Assembly (NCBI GenBank): GCA_964634885.1
Contig: CAZWLN010000009.1
Location: forward strand, 1 to 64,000
DNA from: DAINRZ01 sp964634885
GTDB taxonomy: Bacteria; Bacteroidota; Ignavibacteria; Kapaibacteriales; UBA2268
Direction: 5' to 3'
DNA length: 64,000 bases
Shown here piece after piece: positions 17,737-27,654 of this stretch (position 1 is the stretch's first letter; the number at the start of each line of letters is the position of its first letter). Both the position numbers and the translations under genes were made by a program. A model generated the notes under the pieces. That model saw nothing but the letters and a program-made list of their open reading frames with translations. It was not told the origin of the DNA and did not search any database.

Positions 17737-18858
17737 TTATTCGGCCATCAACCTGTAAACCTGGTGTCCACTGTGGGCAAAGCCGTCGAAGTAACCGGTG
17801 AACCATTGGTTCAGGGCAATGCCTCCTGCTTCGGAGGCTGAGAGGTCTTGAGGAGTTTCAACGCCACCGGTCCTGATAACATGGAATTCCTCGCGGAGCG
17901 TCTTCGTTTTGACATATGACGAGGCAATCGAAGCCAGCTTCAGTGATTGTTCCCTGAGGGGCCTGCCGCTGACACCGCCGCCGAACCTGCTGCAGAAGTA
18001 ATTGAAACACTTCTTTTCCGAAGGTTCAATCATCGTTTCGATATGCTGATAATTGACTGAGGTATTGCCCAGGTTAATGCCTCCGAAACCAAGATCGGTA
18101 AGGATGTCGATCAAAGGCGGCAGCAAAGCCTCGTCAGTGTCGTTCGACAGCTTGACGATGAGGGGCAGGTTTCTCGGCTTCAGCCTGATGAAGTTCTTTG
18201 CAATGTATTCCAGCCTGGAGATGAGGAGTGAATCGAGTCCGGAAGAATCCACATGATTGTCATGGGGAACGTTGGGGCAGCTTTCGTTTATCTCGATGAA
18301 ATCGACAGCGGCTCGCTCGTAGAGCTTGATGCCGACAACGAGGCCTTTGGCAGCTTCGTTGCCTGAGAGGCCGGGGTTGGCTGCAATGCTTGCACCGATG
18401 GGGCAGTATTCTTGTTTAGAGAGAAATGACAAGGCCTTTGCAACGGTTGCGTGCCCCGGATTGGGCAGGCCCATCCAGTTGGAAGCCGCGTGAGAACTGG
18501 GATAGGGCATGAAAGGATGATTGATCATCATCCGTTTGTTCCCTTTGATAGGCCTGGCAGTGGTCGTGCCTGCGAGGTATGCGCCGGCACCCTGTAAGGT
18601 CACGGTGTAATAGGCCTCGCCCTTTTTGAACATACCTGCCGCGTTGAAGATATTGGAGGCGAAACCGATGTCCCACAATGTCTTACGGCAGGAAGCGGGA
18701 GGGGAGTAGCTTTTCTTGCCGGGACGGTCTTTAGCCAGCATCGACAGGAATAATTTCCTGCCGTATGAATAGACGAAAGCCGGGAAAAACGGCGGCAGTT
18801 TCAGGACCAGGCTTCTCAGTCGCAGATCTGACTTTGCAGTAAATTCACATAAGCTCAC
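17737..18858 (-). CDS. pyrD: Dihydroorotate dehydrogenase-like flavoprotein (class 2 type scaffold)
   Basis: A 373-residue TIM-barrel flavoprotein. The N-terminal helical extension and the segment FNAAGMFKKGE match the class 2 (quinone-linked) opening. FMN-binding segments are GGGVSGRPL, IRTGGVETPQDL and a C-terminal QWFTGYF. The catalytic loop reads INESCPNVP: class 2 enzymes normally have Ser in SSPN, whereas class 1 enzymes have Cys in SCPN, so this protein carries a class-1-type base residue in a class-2-like frame. The start is a GTG, 20 bp after the rpoN stop, in an apparent DUF3109–rpoN–pyrD operon. Its reaction is probably the fourth step of pyrimidine synthesis, but a relative with another substrate cannot be excluded. 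Confidence 0.75.
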   Translation of the reverse strand: MSLCEFTAKSDLRLRSLVLKLPPFFPAFVYSYGRKLFLSMLAKDRPGKKSYSPPASCRKTLWDIGFASNIFNAAGMFKKGEAYYTVTLQGAGAYLAGTTTARPIKGNKRMMINHPFMPYPSSHAASNWMGLPNPGHATVAKALSFLSKQEYCPIGASIAANPGLSGNEAAKGLVVGIKLYERAAVDFIEINESCPNVPHDNHVDSSGLDSLLISRLEYIAKNFIRLKPRNLPLIVKLSNDTDEALLPPLIDILTDLGFGGINLGNTSVNYQHIETMIEPSEKKCFNYFCSRFGGGVSGRPLREQSLKLASIASSYVKTKTLREEFHVIRTGGVETPQDLSASEAGGIALNQWFTGYFDGFAHSGHQVYRLMAE

Positions 18859-18878
18859 TATTCTATCCGCCTTTGCTC

Positions 18879-20618
18879 TTACAATTCTTTTCTCAGACGT
18901 GCAACCGGTATTCTTAGTTGCTCCCGGTATTTCGCAACAGTCCTGCGTGCCACGTTGTAACCTTTGACTTTCAGGTCGTGAGCAATTTTATCATCGCTCA
19001 GTGGTTTCTTCTTCGATTCCTGGTCAATTATTTCCTTTATTATGTTTTTGATGACAGTGGTGGAAATCTCCTCGCCGTCTTCGTTGGGCAGCGCTTCGCT
19101 GAAGAAATACTTCAGTTCATAGGTGCCGAAGGAGGTCTGGACGTATTTCCCGTTTACAATCCTGCACACGGTGGAAATGTCCAGGCCGGTCTTTTCCGAA
19201 ACATCTTTGTAAATCAGGGGTTTCAGGCCTTGTTCGCCCTTGTCGAAGAAATCGCGCTGCAGGGCGGCAATCGCTGTCATTACTTTCAGCATCGTAATCT
19301 TGCGCTGGCGTATGGCCTGGATGAGAAACTTGGCGTCTTCGTACTTATTCCTGATCCATTCGCGTGTTTCTTTGTTGAACATTTTATAGTTGGACTGGCG
19401 TTTTATTCTTTCGTAGGCCGGGCTAAGCTTAAGAGTAGGTATCCTGCTGTCGTTGACGGTAATCAGCAATTCGTCTGAGTCTTCTTCTTTTTCGATGACG
19501 AAGTCGGGAAGGACAGTGTTGATCTCAGCCTGGAAATCACCGCCGCCCGGTTTGGGATTGAGGGTGCGAATGTAGTCGAGCGCTTCCTTGAGGTAATCTT
19601 CGGTAACTTCGAGTTGCTTGATGATGACATGGTAGTGTTTCATCGAAAAAGCTTCGTATGCATCGCGCAGTATCTCAATTGCCAGTTTCTGTGCCGCATT
19701 CGGCTTGGGTATGGCATAGAGCTGCGCCAGCAGGCATTCTCTCATGTTCCTTGAGCCAATGCCGGGAGGTTCGAGGCTCTGGATGACCTTAAGCATTTTC
19801 TCAGCTTCGGCTGAAGTAATAGGTTTGAAGAAATCAATTTTTTTCTCTTCAATCGAAGATTCGACCATTACTTCTTCGTCTTCAAATCCTTCTGTCTCGA
19901 GGTAATCATAGTTCTCCCCTGTCATGCTCAGGACGTTCCTGTCGATTGCAAACTGGCGGGCAGGATTGTCGGTCGCCTCGCTGCCGTTTCCGTTCCCGTT
20001 GCCGTTATTTTTTACTGCATTGAGTGATTGCTGTGCTTCGTAGTTGATCTCTGCGAACAGTTCGTTTGTTTCGGAAATGATTTCCTGCAGGTCGCGCCTG
20101 AGGTATCCGTCATCGTCGATGTTACCGAGTAACTGCTCACCGAGGAAATGCAGTTCCTTGGGAAGGCTCAGAAGCCTTAGCTGTTCGGCCAGGTCTTCGA
20201 TGAAAGAAACGTGTGCCTTGATCTGGAACGGTTCATTGTCGTCGTCGTCGCCCATTCCCTGTTTTCCTTTGGAAGCAGAATAGCTGTCTTCCTGCCATAT
20301 CATTTTGTAGAACTCGAAGGGGTCCTGTTCTTCGTCGATACGGCTTTTGAAGTCTGTTGCTTCATCATGGTAATCACTGTCCGGCACAGGTGAATCAGAG
20401 TATTCTTGTGGGAACTCAGGGGCATCCTCGCTGCCGAAATCAGCGTCGGGGCTTGGGATGTCTGTTTCGGCAGAATCGAGCATCGGATTCTGTTCAATCT
20501 CCTGTATTACCTGTTGTTCGAGCTGAATGACAGGCAACTGCAACAGTTTCAGGTACTGAATCTGCTGAGGAGTCAGTGTTTGTGTTAACGAAGTCTTTAG
20601 GTCGAGAGACAGTTTCAT
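18879..20618 (-). CDS. rpoN: RNA polymerase sigma-54 factor
   Basis: A 579-residue protein with all sigma-54 regions. The Gln/Leu-rich activator-interacting N-terminus (LTPQQIQYLKLLQLP, residues 15–29), an acidic low-complexity region II with an NGNGNGNGS stretch, the core-binding region (EPPGIGSRNMRECLLAQL), and the C-terminal DNA-binding part with the RpoN box ARRTVAKYREQLRIP just before the C-terminus. It is longer than the ~480 residues usual in Proteobacteria because of the acidic insert. It needs AAA+ activators with a GAFTGA loop; one such activator is encoded at 46967–48514. It lies 20 bp after the DUF3109 gene and 20 bp before the pyrD-like gene, so the three are probably co-transcribed. 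Confidence 0.97.
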   Translation of the reverse strand: MKLSLDLKTSLTQTLTPQQIQYLKLLQLPVIQLEQQVIQEIEQNPMLDSAETDIPSPDADFGSEDAPEFPQEYSDSPVPDSDYHDEATDFKSRIDEEQDPFEFYKMIWQEDSYSASKGKQGMGDDDDNEPFQIKAHVSFIEDLAEQLRLLSLPKELHFLGEQLLGNIDDDGYLRRDLQEIISETNELFAEINYEAQQSLNAVKNNGNGNGNGSEATDNPARQFAIDRNVLSMTGENYDYLETEGFEDEEVMVESSIEEKKIDFFKPITSAEAEKMLKVIQSLEPPGIGSRNMRECLLAQLYAIPKPNAAQKLAIEILRDAYEAFSMKHYHVIIKQLEVTEDYLKEALDYIRTLNPKPGGGDFQAEINTVLPDFVIEKEEDSDELLITVNDSRIPTLKLSPAYERIKRQSNYKMFNKETREWIRNKYEDAKFLIQAIRQRKITMLKVMTAIAALQRDFFDKGEQGLKPLIYKDVSEKTGLDISTVCRIVNGKYVQTSFGTYELKYFFSEALPNEDGEEISTTVIKNIIKEIIDQESKKKPLSDDKIAHDLKVKGYNVARRTVAKYREQLRIPVARLRKEL

Positions 20619-20638
20619 ATTTTTCTCATTTCATTAAT

Positions 20639-21211
20639 TTACTTATTCAGTAACGAGCCTGTTTTGACATAATTGTCAAGGAAATCGTACCATTCTTCAC
20701 CGAAAGCCCTGACGAGGGCGCTTTTCAGGGACTGGTGCATCAGTACCCTGTTCCGGGCGCCGTTTTGCAGCGCTGTCCGGCACTCGTCAATCTTCTCATA
20801 GTGAAGATAGGTGCCGCCGTAGTTCTTCACCCTAATCGGGAACAGGTGGCAGGACAAAGGTTTCCTGAAAGTGGACTTTCCGTCAAAGTATGCTTTCTCC
20901 AAAGCACACTTTGCGACGTCTCCCTCGTAATAGACAAATACACAGTCTCGCTTGTTGATGCAAACGGTAGTGTATGCGCCGGGGTAGCCGTCCACTATCC
21001 CTTTCTTCTGTATTATGTCCAAAGAACGCTTTGAAAGATACTGTTTTGCGATTTCTGCGTTTGTCGTCAGAACGTCGATCTCTTCGTCAAGTACAGGAGC
21101 CCCGAACTCGCCTTCGAAGGTGCAGCAGGCTCCTTTGCATTGCTCCAGGTCGCACATAAAGAATGTACCCGGTATGTCTGCGTCGATTAAAATATTGTCA
21201 ATTAAAAACAT
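20639..21211 (-). CDS. DUF3109 family cysteine-rich protein
   Basis: A 190-residue protein with an N-terminal cysteine motif MCDLEQCKGACC (C20, C25, C29, C30) and further conserved-looking Cys residues (VCINKRDC, KCALEK, PLSCHLFP, KIDEC). This pattern is that of DUF3109, a family widespread in Bacteroidota and thought to bind a metal or Fe-S cluster. There is no signal peptide or membrane segment, so it is cytoplasmic. It is the first gene of the probable operon with rpoN and the pyrD-like gene. The molecular function is unknown. Confidence 0.8.
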   Translation of the reverse strand: MFLIDNILIDADIPGTFFMCDLEQCKGACCTFEGEFGAPVLDEEIDVLTTNAEIAKQYLSKRSLDIIQKKGIVDGYPGAYTTVCINKRDCVFVYYEGDVAKCALEKAYFDGKSTFRKPLSCHLFPIRVKNYGGTYLHYEKIDECRTALQNGARNRVLMHQSLKSALVRAFGEEWYDFLDNYVKTGSLLNK

Positions 21212-21396
21212 TCCATTATGTAATTATACTAAATAAAAACTATTTATCGAAGTGAAAAATAAGAAAAATTGGTATTTATAAAAAATTCGTGCCAATTTTT
21301 TTTTCTTTTTATAAAAAAAAATTTAAATGATTTGAAAATGAAGATACTTTTAGCTAAATTAACTTGTTTTGTATTGAATTTGGAAAGATGACAGCC

Positions 21397-24324
21397 ATGA
21401 GAAAAATTAATATAATAGCCCTGGCAATTATTTTGCTCAGTGTCTTTTGTGCAGTTGCCGAAGATATGGACAAGACCATCAAGGAGATGAAGCAGGCAAG
21501 GAAACTGTTCCGCCGCCACATGCAGTATGCTCATCCCAGGCCGGTTGTGCCTCAGGTTGTGCCCGGAACCGAAGACGCCAGGGTACCGGTTCTCCAGGAA
21601 GAGTCGGCTTCTCTTTTCATCAATGTCAACGCCATCGACAGTGAAAAAGGGATTTCTTCTTCACAACTAATGCAGAACGAATCGTCGGTTGCGGTCAATC
21701 CGCTTAATACGAAGAATCTCATCGCTTCGGCTGTCGATTACCGCGACACGTCCGCCGCCTGGGTCTATGTGTCGCACGACGGCGGTAAGACCTGGACGAA
21801 TATCAAACTGGGAAGGCCATTTGTTGGCTGGACTTCTTCAAACGATCCGTCCGTTGCCTTCGACCCCGACGGAAACGGGTACATGGTTTACGGCGCCTTC
21901 GGCGATTTTGACGATTCCACCAACCAGCTTGTCGGTGAAAACGGGATTTTCATGGCAAAGACTACAGACCAGGGTTACACATGGAGAGCGCATATACCGA
22001 TCATCTATCACAGGGGGACACAGACTCTCGATTCCACCTTCGAGGATAAGTATTACATTACAATCGACAATTCACCGTCGTCGCCTCAGTACAAGCACAT
22101 GTATATACCCTGGAAAAGGATGTTCGCCCGCGACTCTGCAACACAGATCGTCATGGCCAAATCCACCGACAGGGGAGAAACCTGGAGCTTGCCGGTACCG
22201 GTGAGCAACAAGATCAGGAATACCTCCGAAGACACTACCTACGGCCAAAGCTTCCCCTTGATTGCCTGCGGGCCGGAAGGCGAGGTCTATGCCGTCTGGA
22301 ACCACGGTACAGCCCACGGTGTCGGCTTTGCCAGGTCAACCGACGGAGGAGCCACATTCTCCTCTCCGAAGATTATACAGAATTATGAAATATTCGGTAC
22401 TACGAGAGATATTTCTACTGAAGCCGGTGTCGAGGAATGGAGGCATACGCTCAAGGGTAAAGTGCGCGCCGAATCCTATCCTGTAATTGCTACCGACATT
22501 CGCGAAGGAGGCCGTAAAGGATATATCTATCTCTGTTGGGCCGGCGGCAATGTCCCCGATATTTTCTTTTCGAGATCGACCGACGGCGGAAACAACTGGA
22601 GTACACCCGTTGTCGTCCATTCGGACAAGGGCAACGACCAGTTCTGGCCCTGGATGAATGTGGACCCGGTTACCGGCGACCTGATGATCAGCTACTTTGA
22701 CAGCAGGAACGACAGCAGTAACAAGCTTGTCGAGTGTTTTGTAAGCTATTCTTCCGACGGTGGCCTGAACTGGATCGACCGGCGGGCAGCGGATTTCGCC
22801 CACGACCTCAGTAAGAATCCGTTCTATGGGCACTTTGCAGGCGATTACAGCGGACTGGCGTTCTACAACGGCATCGGCTATCCCACCTGGGTGGATATGC
22901 GCAATGTTACTCCGCCTTATTACTGCGACAGCGATGTCTATTCAGCCATCGTCAATACACGGGTGCCTGCTCCTTCCGAAGATCTGGAGGTTACGGTAAT
23001 ACCCGAAGAAACAGGGAAACTGAAACTGACATGGACACCTGTTTACAAAAGGGCATTCGGCCAGCCCATTACACCCGATGAACTGACGTTCAGCCTGTTC
23101 AGGGACGGAAAATATCTTGCAACCATTGAGGGCGGGGTCGCCGAGTACCTGGACGAAGGGCTTACTCCTTACAAGGAATACCACTACGACTTGTACAGCG
23201 TTATTGCTTCCGACACAAGTACTCCTGCAATCGACTCCGGTTTTGCCGGCGGCTCCGAAGCTCCGGGCAAGCCGCAGATTGTTTCATGGAACAACAGCGA
23301 CAACAACGAGGTTACGCTAAGTGCAAAGCTGCCGGTTTTCAGGGAAGACGGCCAGACACGCCTTGTCAATCTTGCAGGCGTTGCAATATACAGGAATAAT
23401 GTTTTTGTAAAAAATGTATCACTCAGTACGGCAGACACCGGAAAGACAGTGGAAGTAAAGGATACGCCAGAAAACAGGGGATGGTATTCGTACAAACTGA
23501 AAGTCTTCGACAACAGTCAAACTCCGAATCTGAGCGAATTCAGCGCCGATCAGCTGCTTTACACCGGCGCCCTTCCCAATACCGTTGACGAGAGCTTCGA
23601 GGGCGCTGTTTCCACTTCATGGTATGAGAACAAGTGGGGGATTGCCTCTTCATTCGCAAGAACCGGTAAGAATTCATTGACAGATTCGCCTACAGGTAAT
23701 TATGAAAATAACAAGTCAACATCTGCAATGTTGTTCCCTGTTCGAATAAAAAGTGAGAACTGCGCAATCAGCTTCTGGCACGCAGCAATCGTAGAAGCCA
23801 AAGACACTGCTTTCTTCGAGTATTCCGACGACCGTGGAGTGACCTGGAACCAGCTTGGCGGGTACAATATGGCGGGCTATGAAAACTGGCAGGACCAGAC
23901 TCTGGAGCAGGCAGACTGGAAGTACGAGTCCTTTACAAAACAGTTTACGGGCAAAGACATAATCTTCAGATTCAGGCTGTCTTCCAGCATCTTCGTTAAC
24001 AAGGACGGCTGGTATATCGACGATTTTAAGGTACAGGACGCTAACTCGGTTGAAGAGGGCAGCCCGTCGGCGGCGCTCGTTGCCTGGCCCAATCCTGCAA
24101 CGGACAGGCTCTTTGTGAGGCTTCCGGCAAACCAGGCCGCTTCTGTCAGGAGTGTAGAAATATGCGACCTCTACGGCAGGCAGGTTCTGTCGGGAACAGG
24201 CTCTACCGAAGAGAACGGGGTGATCGGCATCGATCTGCGTGGCTTTGTGAACGGCGTCTATTATATCAGCGTAGAACTGGACAACGGCAATACTTACAGG
24301 CACAATTTCCTCGTTGCGAGGTAA
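21397..24324 (+). CDS. BNR-repeat sialidase-like T9SS-secreted protein
   Basis: A 975-residue secreted protein. ATG 21397 is chosen because GGAAAG lies 9 bp upstream and a signal peptide (MRKINIIALAIILLSVFCAVA) follows; a TTG lies 33 bp earlier. Residues ~60–530 contain six Asp-box/BNR motifs (SHDGGKTW, TTDQGYTW, STDRGETW, STDGGATF, STDGGNNW, SSDGGLNW), giving a six-bladed sialidase-type propeller. Two fibronectin-III-like regions, a MAM/jelly-roll-like module ending GWYIDDFKV (~870) and a T9SS sorting domain (VAWPNPATDRL to VAR, ~893–975) follow. The Arg triad of true sialidases is not evident, so glycan hydrolysis is not established; a binding role is equally possible. Confidence 0.82.
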   Translation: MRKINIIALAIILLSVFCAVAEDMDKTIKEMKQARKLFRRHMQYAHPRPVVPQVVPGTEDARVPVLQEESASLFINVNAIDSEKGISSSQLMQNESSVAVNPLNTKNLIASAVDYRDTSAAWVYVSHDGGKTWTNIKLGRPFVGWTSSNDPSVAFDPDGNGYMVYGAFGDFDDSTNQLVGENGIFMAKTTDQGYTWRAHIPIIYHRGTQTLDSTFEDKYYITIDNSPSSPQYKHMYIPWKRMFARDSATQIVMAKSTDRGETWSLPVPVSNKIRNTSEDTTYGQSFPLIACGPEGEVYAVWNHGTAHGVGFARSTDGGATFSSPKIIQNYEIFGTTRDISTEAGVEEWRHTLKGKVRAESYPVIATDIREGGRKGYIYLCWAGGNVPDIFFSRSTDGGNNWSTPVVVHSDKGNDQFWPWMNVDPVTGDLMISYFDSRNDSSNKLVECFVSYSSDGGLNWIDRRAADFAHDLSKNPFYGHFAGDYSGLAFYNGIGYPTWVDMRNVTPPYYCDSDVYSAIVNTRVPAPSEDLEVTVIPEETGKLKLTWTPVYKRAFGQPITPDELTFSLFRDGKYLATIEGGVAEYLDEGLTPYKEYHYDLYSVIASDTSTPAIDSGFAGGSEAPGKPQIVSWNNSDNNEVTLSAKLPVFREDGQTRLVNLAGVAIYRNNVFVKNVSLSTADTGKTVEVKDTPENRGWYSYKLKVFDNSQTPNLSEFSADQLLYTGALPNTVDESFEGAVSTSWYENKWGIASSFARTGKNSLTDSPTGNYENNKSTSAMLFPVRIKSENCAISFWHAAIVEAKDTAFFEYSDDRGVTWNQLGGYNMAGYENWQDQTLEQADWKYESFTKQFTGKDIIFRFRLSSSIFVNKDGWYIDDFKVQDANSVEEGSPSAALVAWPNPATDRLFVRLPANQAASVRSVEICDLYGRQVLSGTGSTEENGVIGIDLRGFVNGVYYISVELDNGNTYRHNFLVAR

Positions 24325-24681
24325 AAGCTTTTGTCTCTGTAATTAATAGTACGGATGAAAAACGATATATATACTTTCCGAATTGTGTTTTAAAGGATTC
24401 GGCCAGGGGGCAGGCTCCTATATCCCTCATGTGCTTCTCTGCCTTATGATTGACTGCAATGCCGGGCCTTACCACACAGTGGGAAGTCGCCAATGGGGAA
24501 TGATTCCAGTGGAAACGTGAGTCTTTCAATTATTTCACAATATCCGGTAATAATTGAACTCAATATGTGAAGCGAATAAGAATGAATTGAAGATAAATCT
24601 TTTTATAAAAATTTTGTAACGTTTTCATTATTGATGTGTCTATGATTATGTGAAATAGTAACTTACAAACAGGAGATCATC
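24325..24681 (+). other. Intergenic region without recognised gene
   Basis: About 357 bp separate the BNR and WD40 genes. I see no convincing ORF, RNA gene or terminator. The first ~200 bp are of mixed composition, and the last ~100 bp are AT-rich and presumably hold the promoter of the WD40 gene. AGGAG at 24670–24676 is its ribosome binding site. Confidence 0.4.
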
Positions 24682-26772
24682 ATGAAAAGATTTTACGTTT
24701 TACTATTCTCAATCATAGTCATTACTGCTTATAGTGCATATCCTTACGATGTAAAATATCTTAGTAACGGAATCCCCGATAAAGCCTTCTTCAGCCCCGA
24801 CGGCTCCAGGCTTGCTTCCTGTGGCGGAGGGGGTATCTGCATTTGGGATGCTGCAACATTTGATACCATATTGACTATCAGGGAAAATACCGGTTTTGTG
24901 GAATGCATTGCGTACAGTCCTGACGGAAAGGCAATTGTCAGTGGGAGTAAGGAATCCGTTAAACTCCGGGATGCGAATACAGGTAAAGAAATCATGACCA
25001 TGCCGGGAGATAATAAATTTATTTCAATTGTCAGATTCAGCCCGGATGGAACTCAAATTTACTCATCGGGTGAATCGGGTATAAAAATCTGGGATGCAAA
25101 AACCGGAGCCTTCATCAGGACATTGGAAAATAGTATGTTGCCGGTTCTGGATCTCAGTATCAGCCCGGACGGCACAAAAGCAGCTGCCAGCAGTATCAAT
25201 ATAAATGTAATATGGGACACTAACACCGGTGAAATAATCACGACTTTACCCGGAGATGATAATATGGTGGCGGCCATTACTTTCAGCCCCGATGGCAGTA
25301 AACTCGCCTCTACGGCAGACACAATGATCTGCATTTGGGATCCCAATACAGGTAAGTTGATAAGATCGCTAATCGGACATAAGTATCAGGTTACAAGCCT
25401 GGATTTCAGTCCGGACGGCAGCCGGCTGGCCAGTGGCAGCAGTGATGGGATGAAGTTTTGGGACGCTGCTACCGGTGCTATGATCAGGTCAATTGCCGTA
25501 GATGAAAATGAAATACATAACCTGGACTATAGTCCGGATGGAACTACTATTGCCGGTACAAGCAAATATTACTGGATAAAGGTGTGGAATGTCGCAACAG
25601 GTGATTTATTAAACACTTTATCGGGATATGGCGAAGGTGTATTAGGGGTAGGATACAGTTCTGACAGTAAAAAAATTGCGAGCGCTACCAGTCGGGCAAT
25701 AACCCTGTGGGATGCGGAAACGACACAACAAATTAAGATATTGAACGAAAAAGGGTTATTCATTAATGAACTCTGTTGCAGCCCCGACGGGAGTAAAGCT
25801 GCAATTGCAATAAGTGATTCAGTTAAAGTCATGGATTTGGAAACCGGTATGATGATTGAAAAACTTACCGGCCACAGCAATATCGTGTCTTCTGTCAGCT
25901 TCAGTCCTGACGGCAGCAAAATTGCCAGTGGCAGTGGTGATCAATCGGTCAGGATTTGGGATGTTAATTCGGGAAAACTCATTGTAACATTGTATAGCAA
26001 TGCAAAAAGTGTTTTCTGTGTGCGTTTCAGTCCTGACGGGAAAAAAATTGCCGCCTCATGCGGCGATACAACCATAAAGATATGGGATTTGGAGACATAC
26101 AATATTACCAACATCATTAATGACGCTGAAAGCTTTGTTTTTTGTATGGATTTCAGTCCTGACGGGAAAAATCTTGTAAGCGAGAGCAAATACAACATAA
26201 TTAAGATTTGGGACATCGCTACTGGTAAAGTTCAGATGGAACTATACGGCCATAAAGACAGGATTAAAAGCATTCGCTATAGTCCGGACGGGAGGACGAT
26301 GGCCAGTACGGGCTATGATCAAACCGTCAAATACTGGAATGCCTCTACAGGCAAATTGATTGCTACTCTTACCGGTTCCAACGATTGGTGTTCAAGTCTC
26401 TGTTACAGCCCTGACGGGAGAAAAATTGTAGTCGGAAGCAAGGACGGCATGGTGAGGATCTGGAATGTGTCGGATATAAATTCAGTTGCAGATGAAGGAG
26501 CGGCCGAAGAGTCCGATGTATCGTCCTGGCTGGCGCCGAATCCTGCTTCCGGCCTACTTATCGTCGGGTTGCCGGCGGGTAAGGCTGACGAGATTAAAAG
26601 CATTGCAATCTATGACTTCAGCGGAAGGCTGGTTTCGAACCATAGCGGATACTTCACACACGGGAACCGTGTCAGTATTGACCTGAACGGTTTTCCAAAA
26701 GGTATATATTACGTATCCATCGAATTTAATAACGATGCAGCTTACCGCCGGAGTTTCTTAGTTACAAAGTAA
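24682..26772 (+). CDS. 14-blade WD40 propeller protein with T9SS sorting domain
   Basis: A 696-residue secreted protein with signal peptide (residues 1–20). Fourteen WD40-type blades fill residues ~25–610, each with an SPDG turn and an IWD or equivalent end (for example VTSLDFSPDGSRLASGS, VRIWDVNSGKL). Fourteen blades would form two seven-blade propellers. The C-terminal ~80 residues are a T9SS sorting domain (LAPNPASGLLIVGL, FPKGIYYVSIE, LVTK). The start codon is preceded by AGGAGATCATC. It should be exported and displayed on the cell surface; propellers of this type bind proteins or glycans, and no catalytic residues can be seen. It resembles in architecture the WD40 part of the protein at the right edge of the window. 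Confidence 0.87.
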   Translation: MKRFYVLLFSIIVITAYSAYPYDVKYLSNGIPDKAFFSPDGSRLASCGGGGICIWDAATFDTILTIRENTGFVECIAYSPDGKAIVSGSKESVKLRDANTGKEIMTMPGDNKFISIVRFSPDGTQIYSSGESGIKIWDAKTGAFIRTLENSMLPVLDLSISPDGTKAAASSININVIWDTNTGEIITTLPGDDNMVAAITFSPDGSKLASTADTMICIWDPNTGKLIRSLIGHKYQVTSLDFSPDGSRLASGSSDGMKFWDAATGAMIRSIAVDENEIHNLDYSPDGTTIAGTSKYYWIKVWNVATGDLLNTLSGYGEGVLGVGYSSDSKKIASATSRAITLWDAETTQQIKILNEKGLFINELCCSPDGSKAAIAISDSVKVMDLETGMMIEKLTGHSNIVSSVSFSPDGSKIASGSGDQSVRIWDVNSGKLIVTLYSNAKSVFCVRFSPDGKKIAASCGDTTIKIWDLETYNITNIINDAESFVFCMDFSPDGKNLVSESKYNIIKIWDIATGKVQMELYGHKDRIKSIRYSPDGRTMASTGYDQTVKYWNASTGKLIATLTGSNDWCSSLCYSPDGRKIVVGSKDGMVRIWNVSDINSVADEGAAEESDVSSWLAPNPASGLLIVGLPAGKADEIKSIAIYDFSGRLVSNHSGYFTHGNRVSIDLNGFPKGIYYVSIEFNNDAAYRRSFLVTK

Positions 26773-26867
26773 AGACTTTATTACATAGAATTAGCAGGGT
26801 ACGGTAAGGGCTTTGCTTCGTGAAGCGGTGTGGGACAGTATTACTCTATCCCCTGTCTAAATAAAAA

Positions 26868-26897
26868 ATTGTCATTGTCGATAATTTCTTAACTTTG
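26868..26897 (+). promoter_or_regulatory. Candidate Bacteroidota-type promoter
   Basis: TAACTTTG at 26890–26897 matches the TAnnTTTG −7 element, and ATTG at 26868–26871 is a partial −33 TTTG, spaced by 18 bp. Transcription would start near 26904, about 45 bp before the GTG start of the next gene. The assignment is by pattern only. Confidence 0.5.
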
Positions 26898-26949
26898 CAT
26901 TAGTTAAGTTAATGCTTGTAATGTGAACTTATAGAAAATTGAGGTTATA

Positions 26950-27627
26950 GTGAAAAAAATGATATTGTTGACGGTTCTTCTTTCAGCTGTGCTGTTTGGT
27001 TTCAATCCCACATTCTGCCTGGGGAACAACGAACCCGAACGAAGGCAGTCCGTCCCCGAAGCGACAAAGGGAACAGATGGCGACAAAACAGACGATGAAT
27101 TCGAATCATACTGGGCTTCTTTCGTTACTGCCCTGCAATCTGCCGACACCGAGACTTTGGGGAAACTGGTTTACAGTGGCGCCCTGTCGTTTGACCTGTC
27201 CTATGATGACCCCAAAGTAAGCTATGAAAAACTGGAAACAGCGGCGTATTGCGAAGGACTGAAAGAATACCTGAATCTCTTCAGCCATTCTAAGCTTCAC
27301 GGCTCATACTATGAAACAGCCTTCGATACGAACTGGCAGCCTCTTGACTGTGTGTTCAGGTGTATCATGGTTGAAAAGATGGACACCACAAGGCCTTTGT
27401 TCAAATCGGCGATACATCCATTAGTACCGGAGAAGGATATAATTAAGAAGTTCAAGTTCCCTAAACAGTCTCCGGTTTACATTGTCGAGGTCTCGACGGA
27501 GATACTGGCGACCGAGTACTGCCAGCAGAACATCCAGGGCTATCCTGAAACACAGTTGGAGATGTTCTTTGCTAAAGTCGGCAGCGAGTTCAAATTAGTC
27601 GCAGTTACTTACACGGCGCCGGAGTAG
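26950..27627 (+). CDS. Exported protein of unknown function, possibly NTF2-like
   Basis: A 225-residue protein starting at GTG 26950 (GAGG lies 5 bp upstream; the next ATG is 9 bp in). A signal peptide covers about residues 1–25 (MILLTVLLSAVLFGFNPTFC). The mature part begins with a charged linker and then SYWASFVTALQSADTETL, a helix typical of NTF2/SnoaL-type folds, and ends in strands KVGSEFKLVAVTYTA. No catalytic residues stand out. It is a single gene with its own promoter candidate and a terminator 28 bp after its stop. The assignment to NTF2-like is a guess from strand/helix pattern. Confidence 0.65.
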   Translation: MKKMILLTVLLSAVLFGFNPTFCLGNNEPERRQSVPEATKGTDGDKTDDEFESYWASFVTALQSADTETLGKLVYSGALSFDLSYDDPKVSYEKLETAAYCEGLKEYLNLFSHSKLHGSYYETAFDTNWQPLDCVFRCIMVEKMDTTRPLFKSAIHPLVPEKDIIKKFKFPKQSPVYIVEVSTEILATEYCQQNIQGYPETQLEMFFAKVGSEFKLVAVTYTAPE

Positions 27628-27654
27628 AGCCGACGATTGAAAGGTGAAAAAAAG

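Noticed and set aside
21279..21295. Perfect −24 sigma-54 element TTGGCACG on the minus strand upstream of the DUF3109–rpoN operon
   Set aside because: The −12 position reads TTTTA instead of TTGCA, with the key GC lost; a −24 half alone is weak, so it is noted only.
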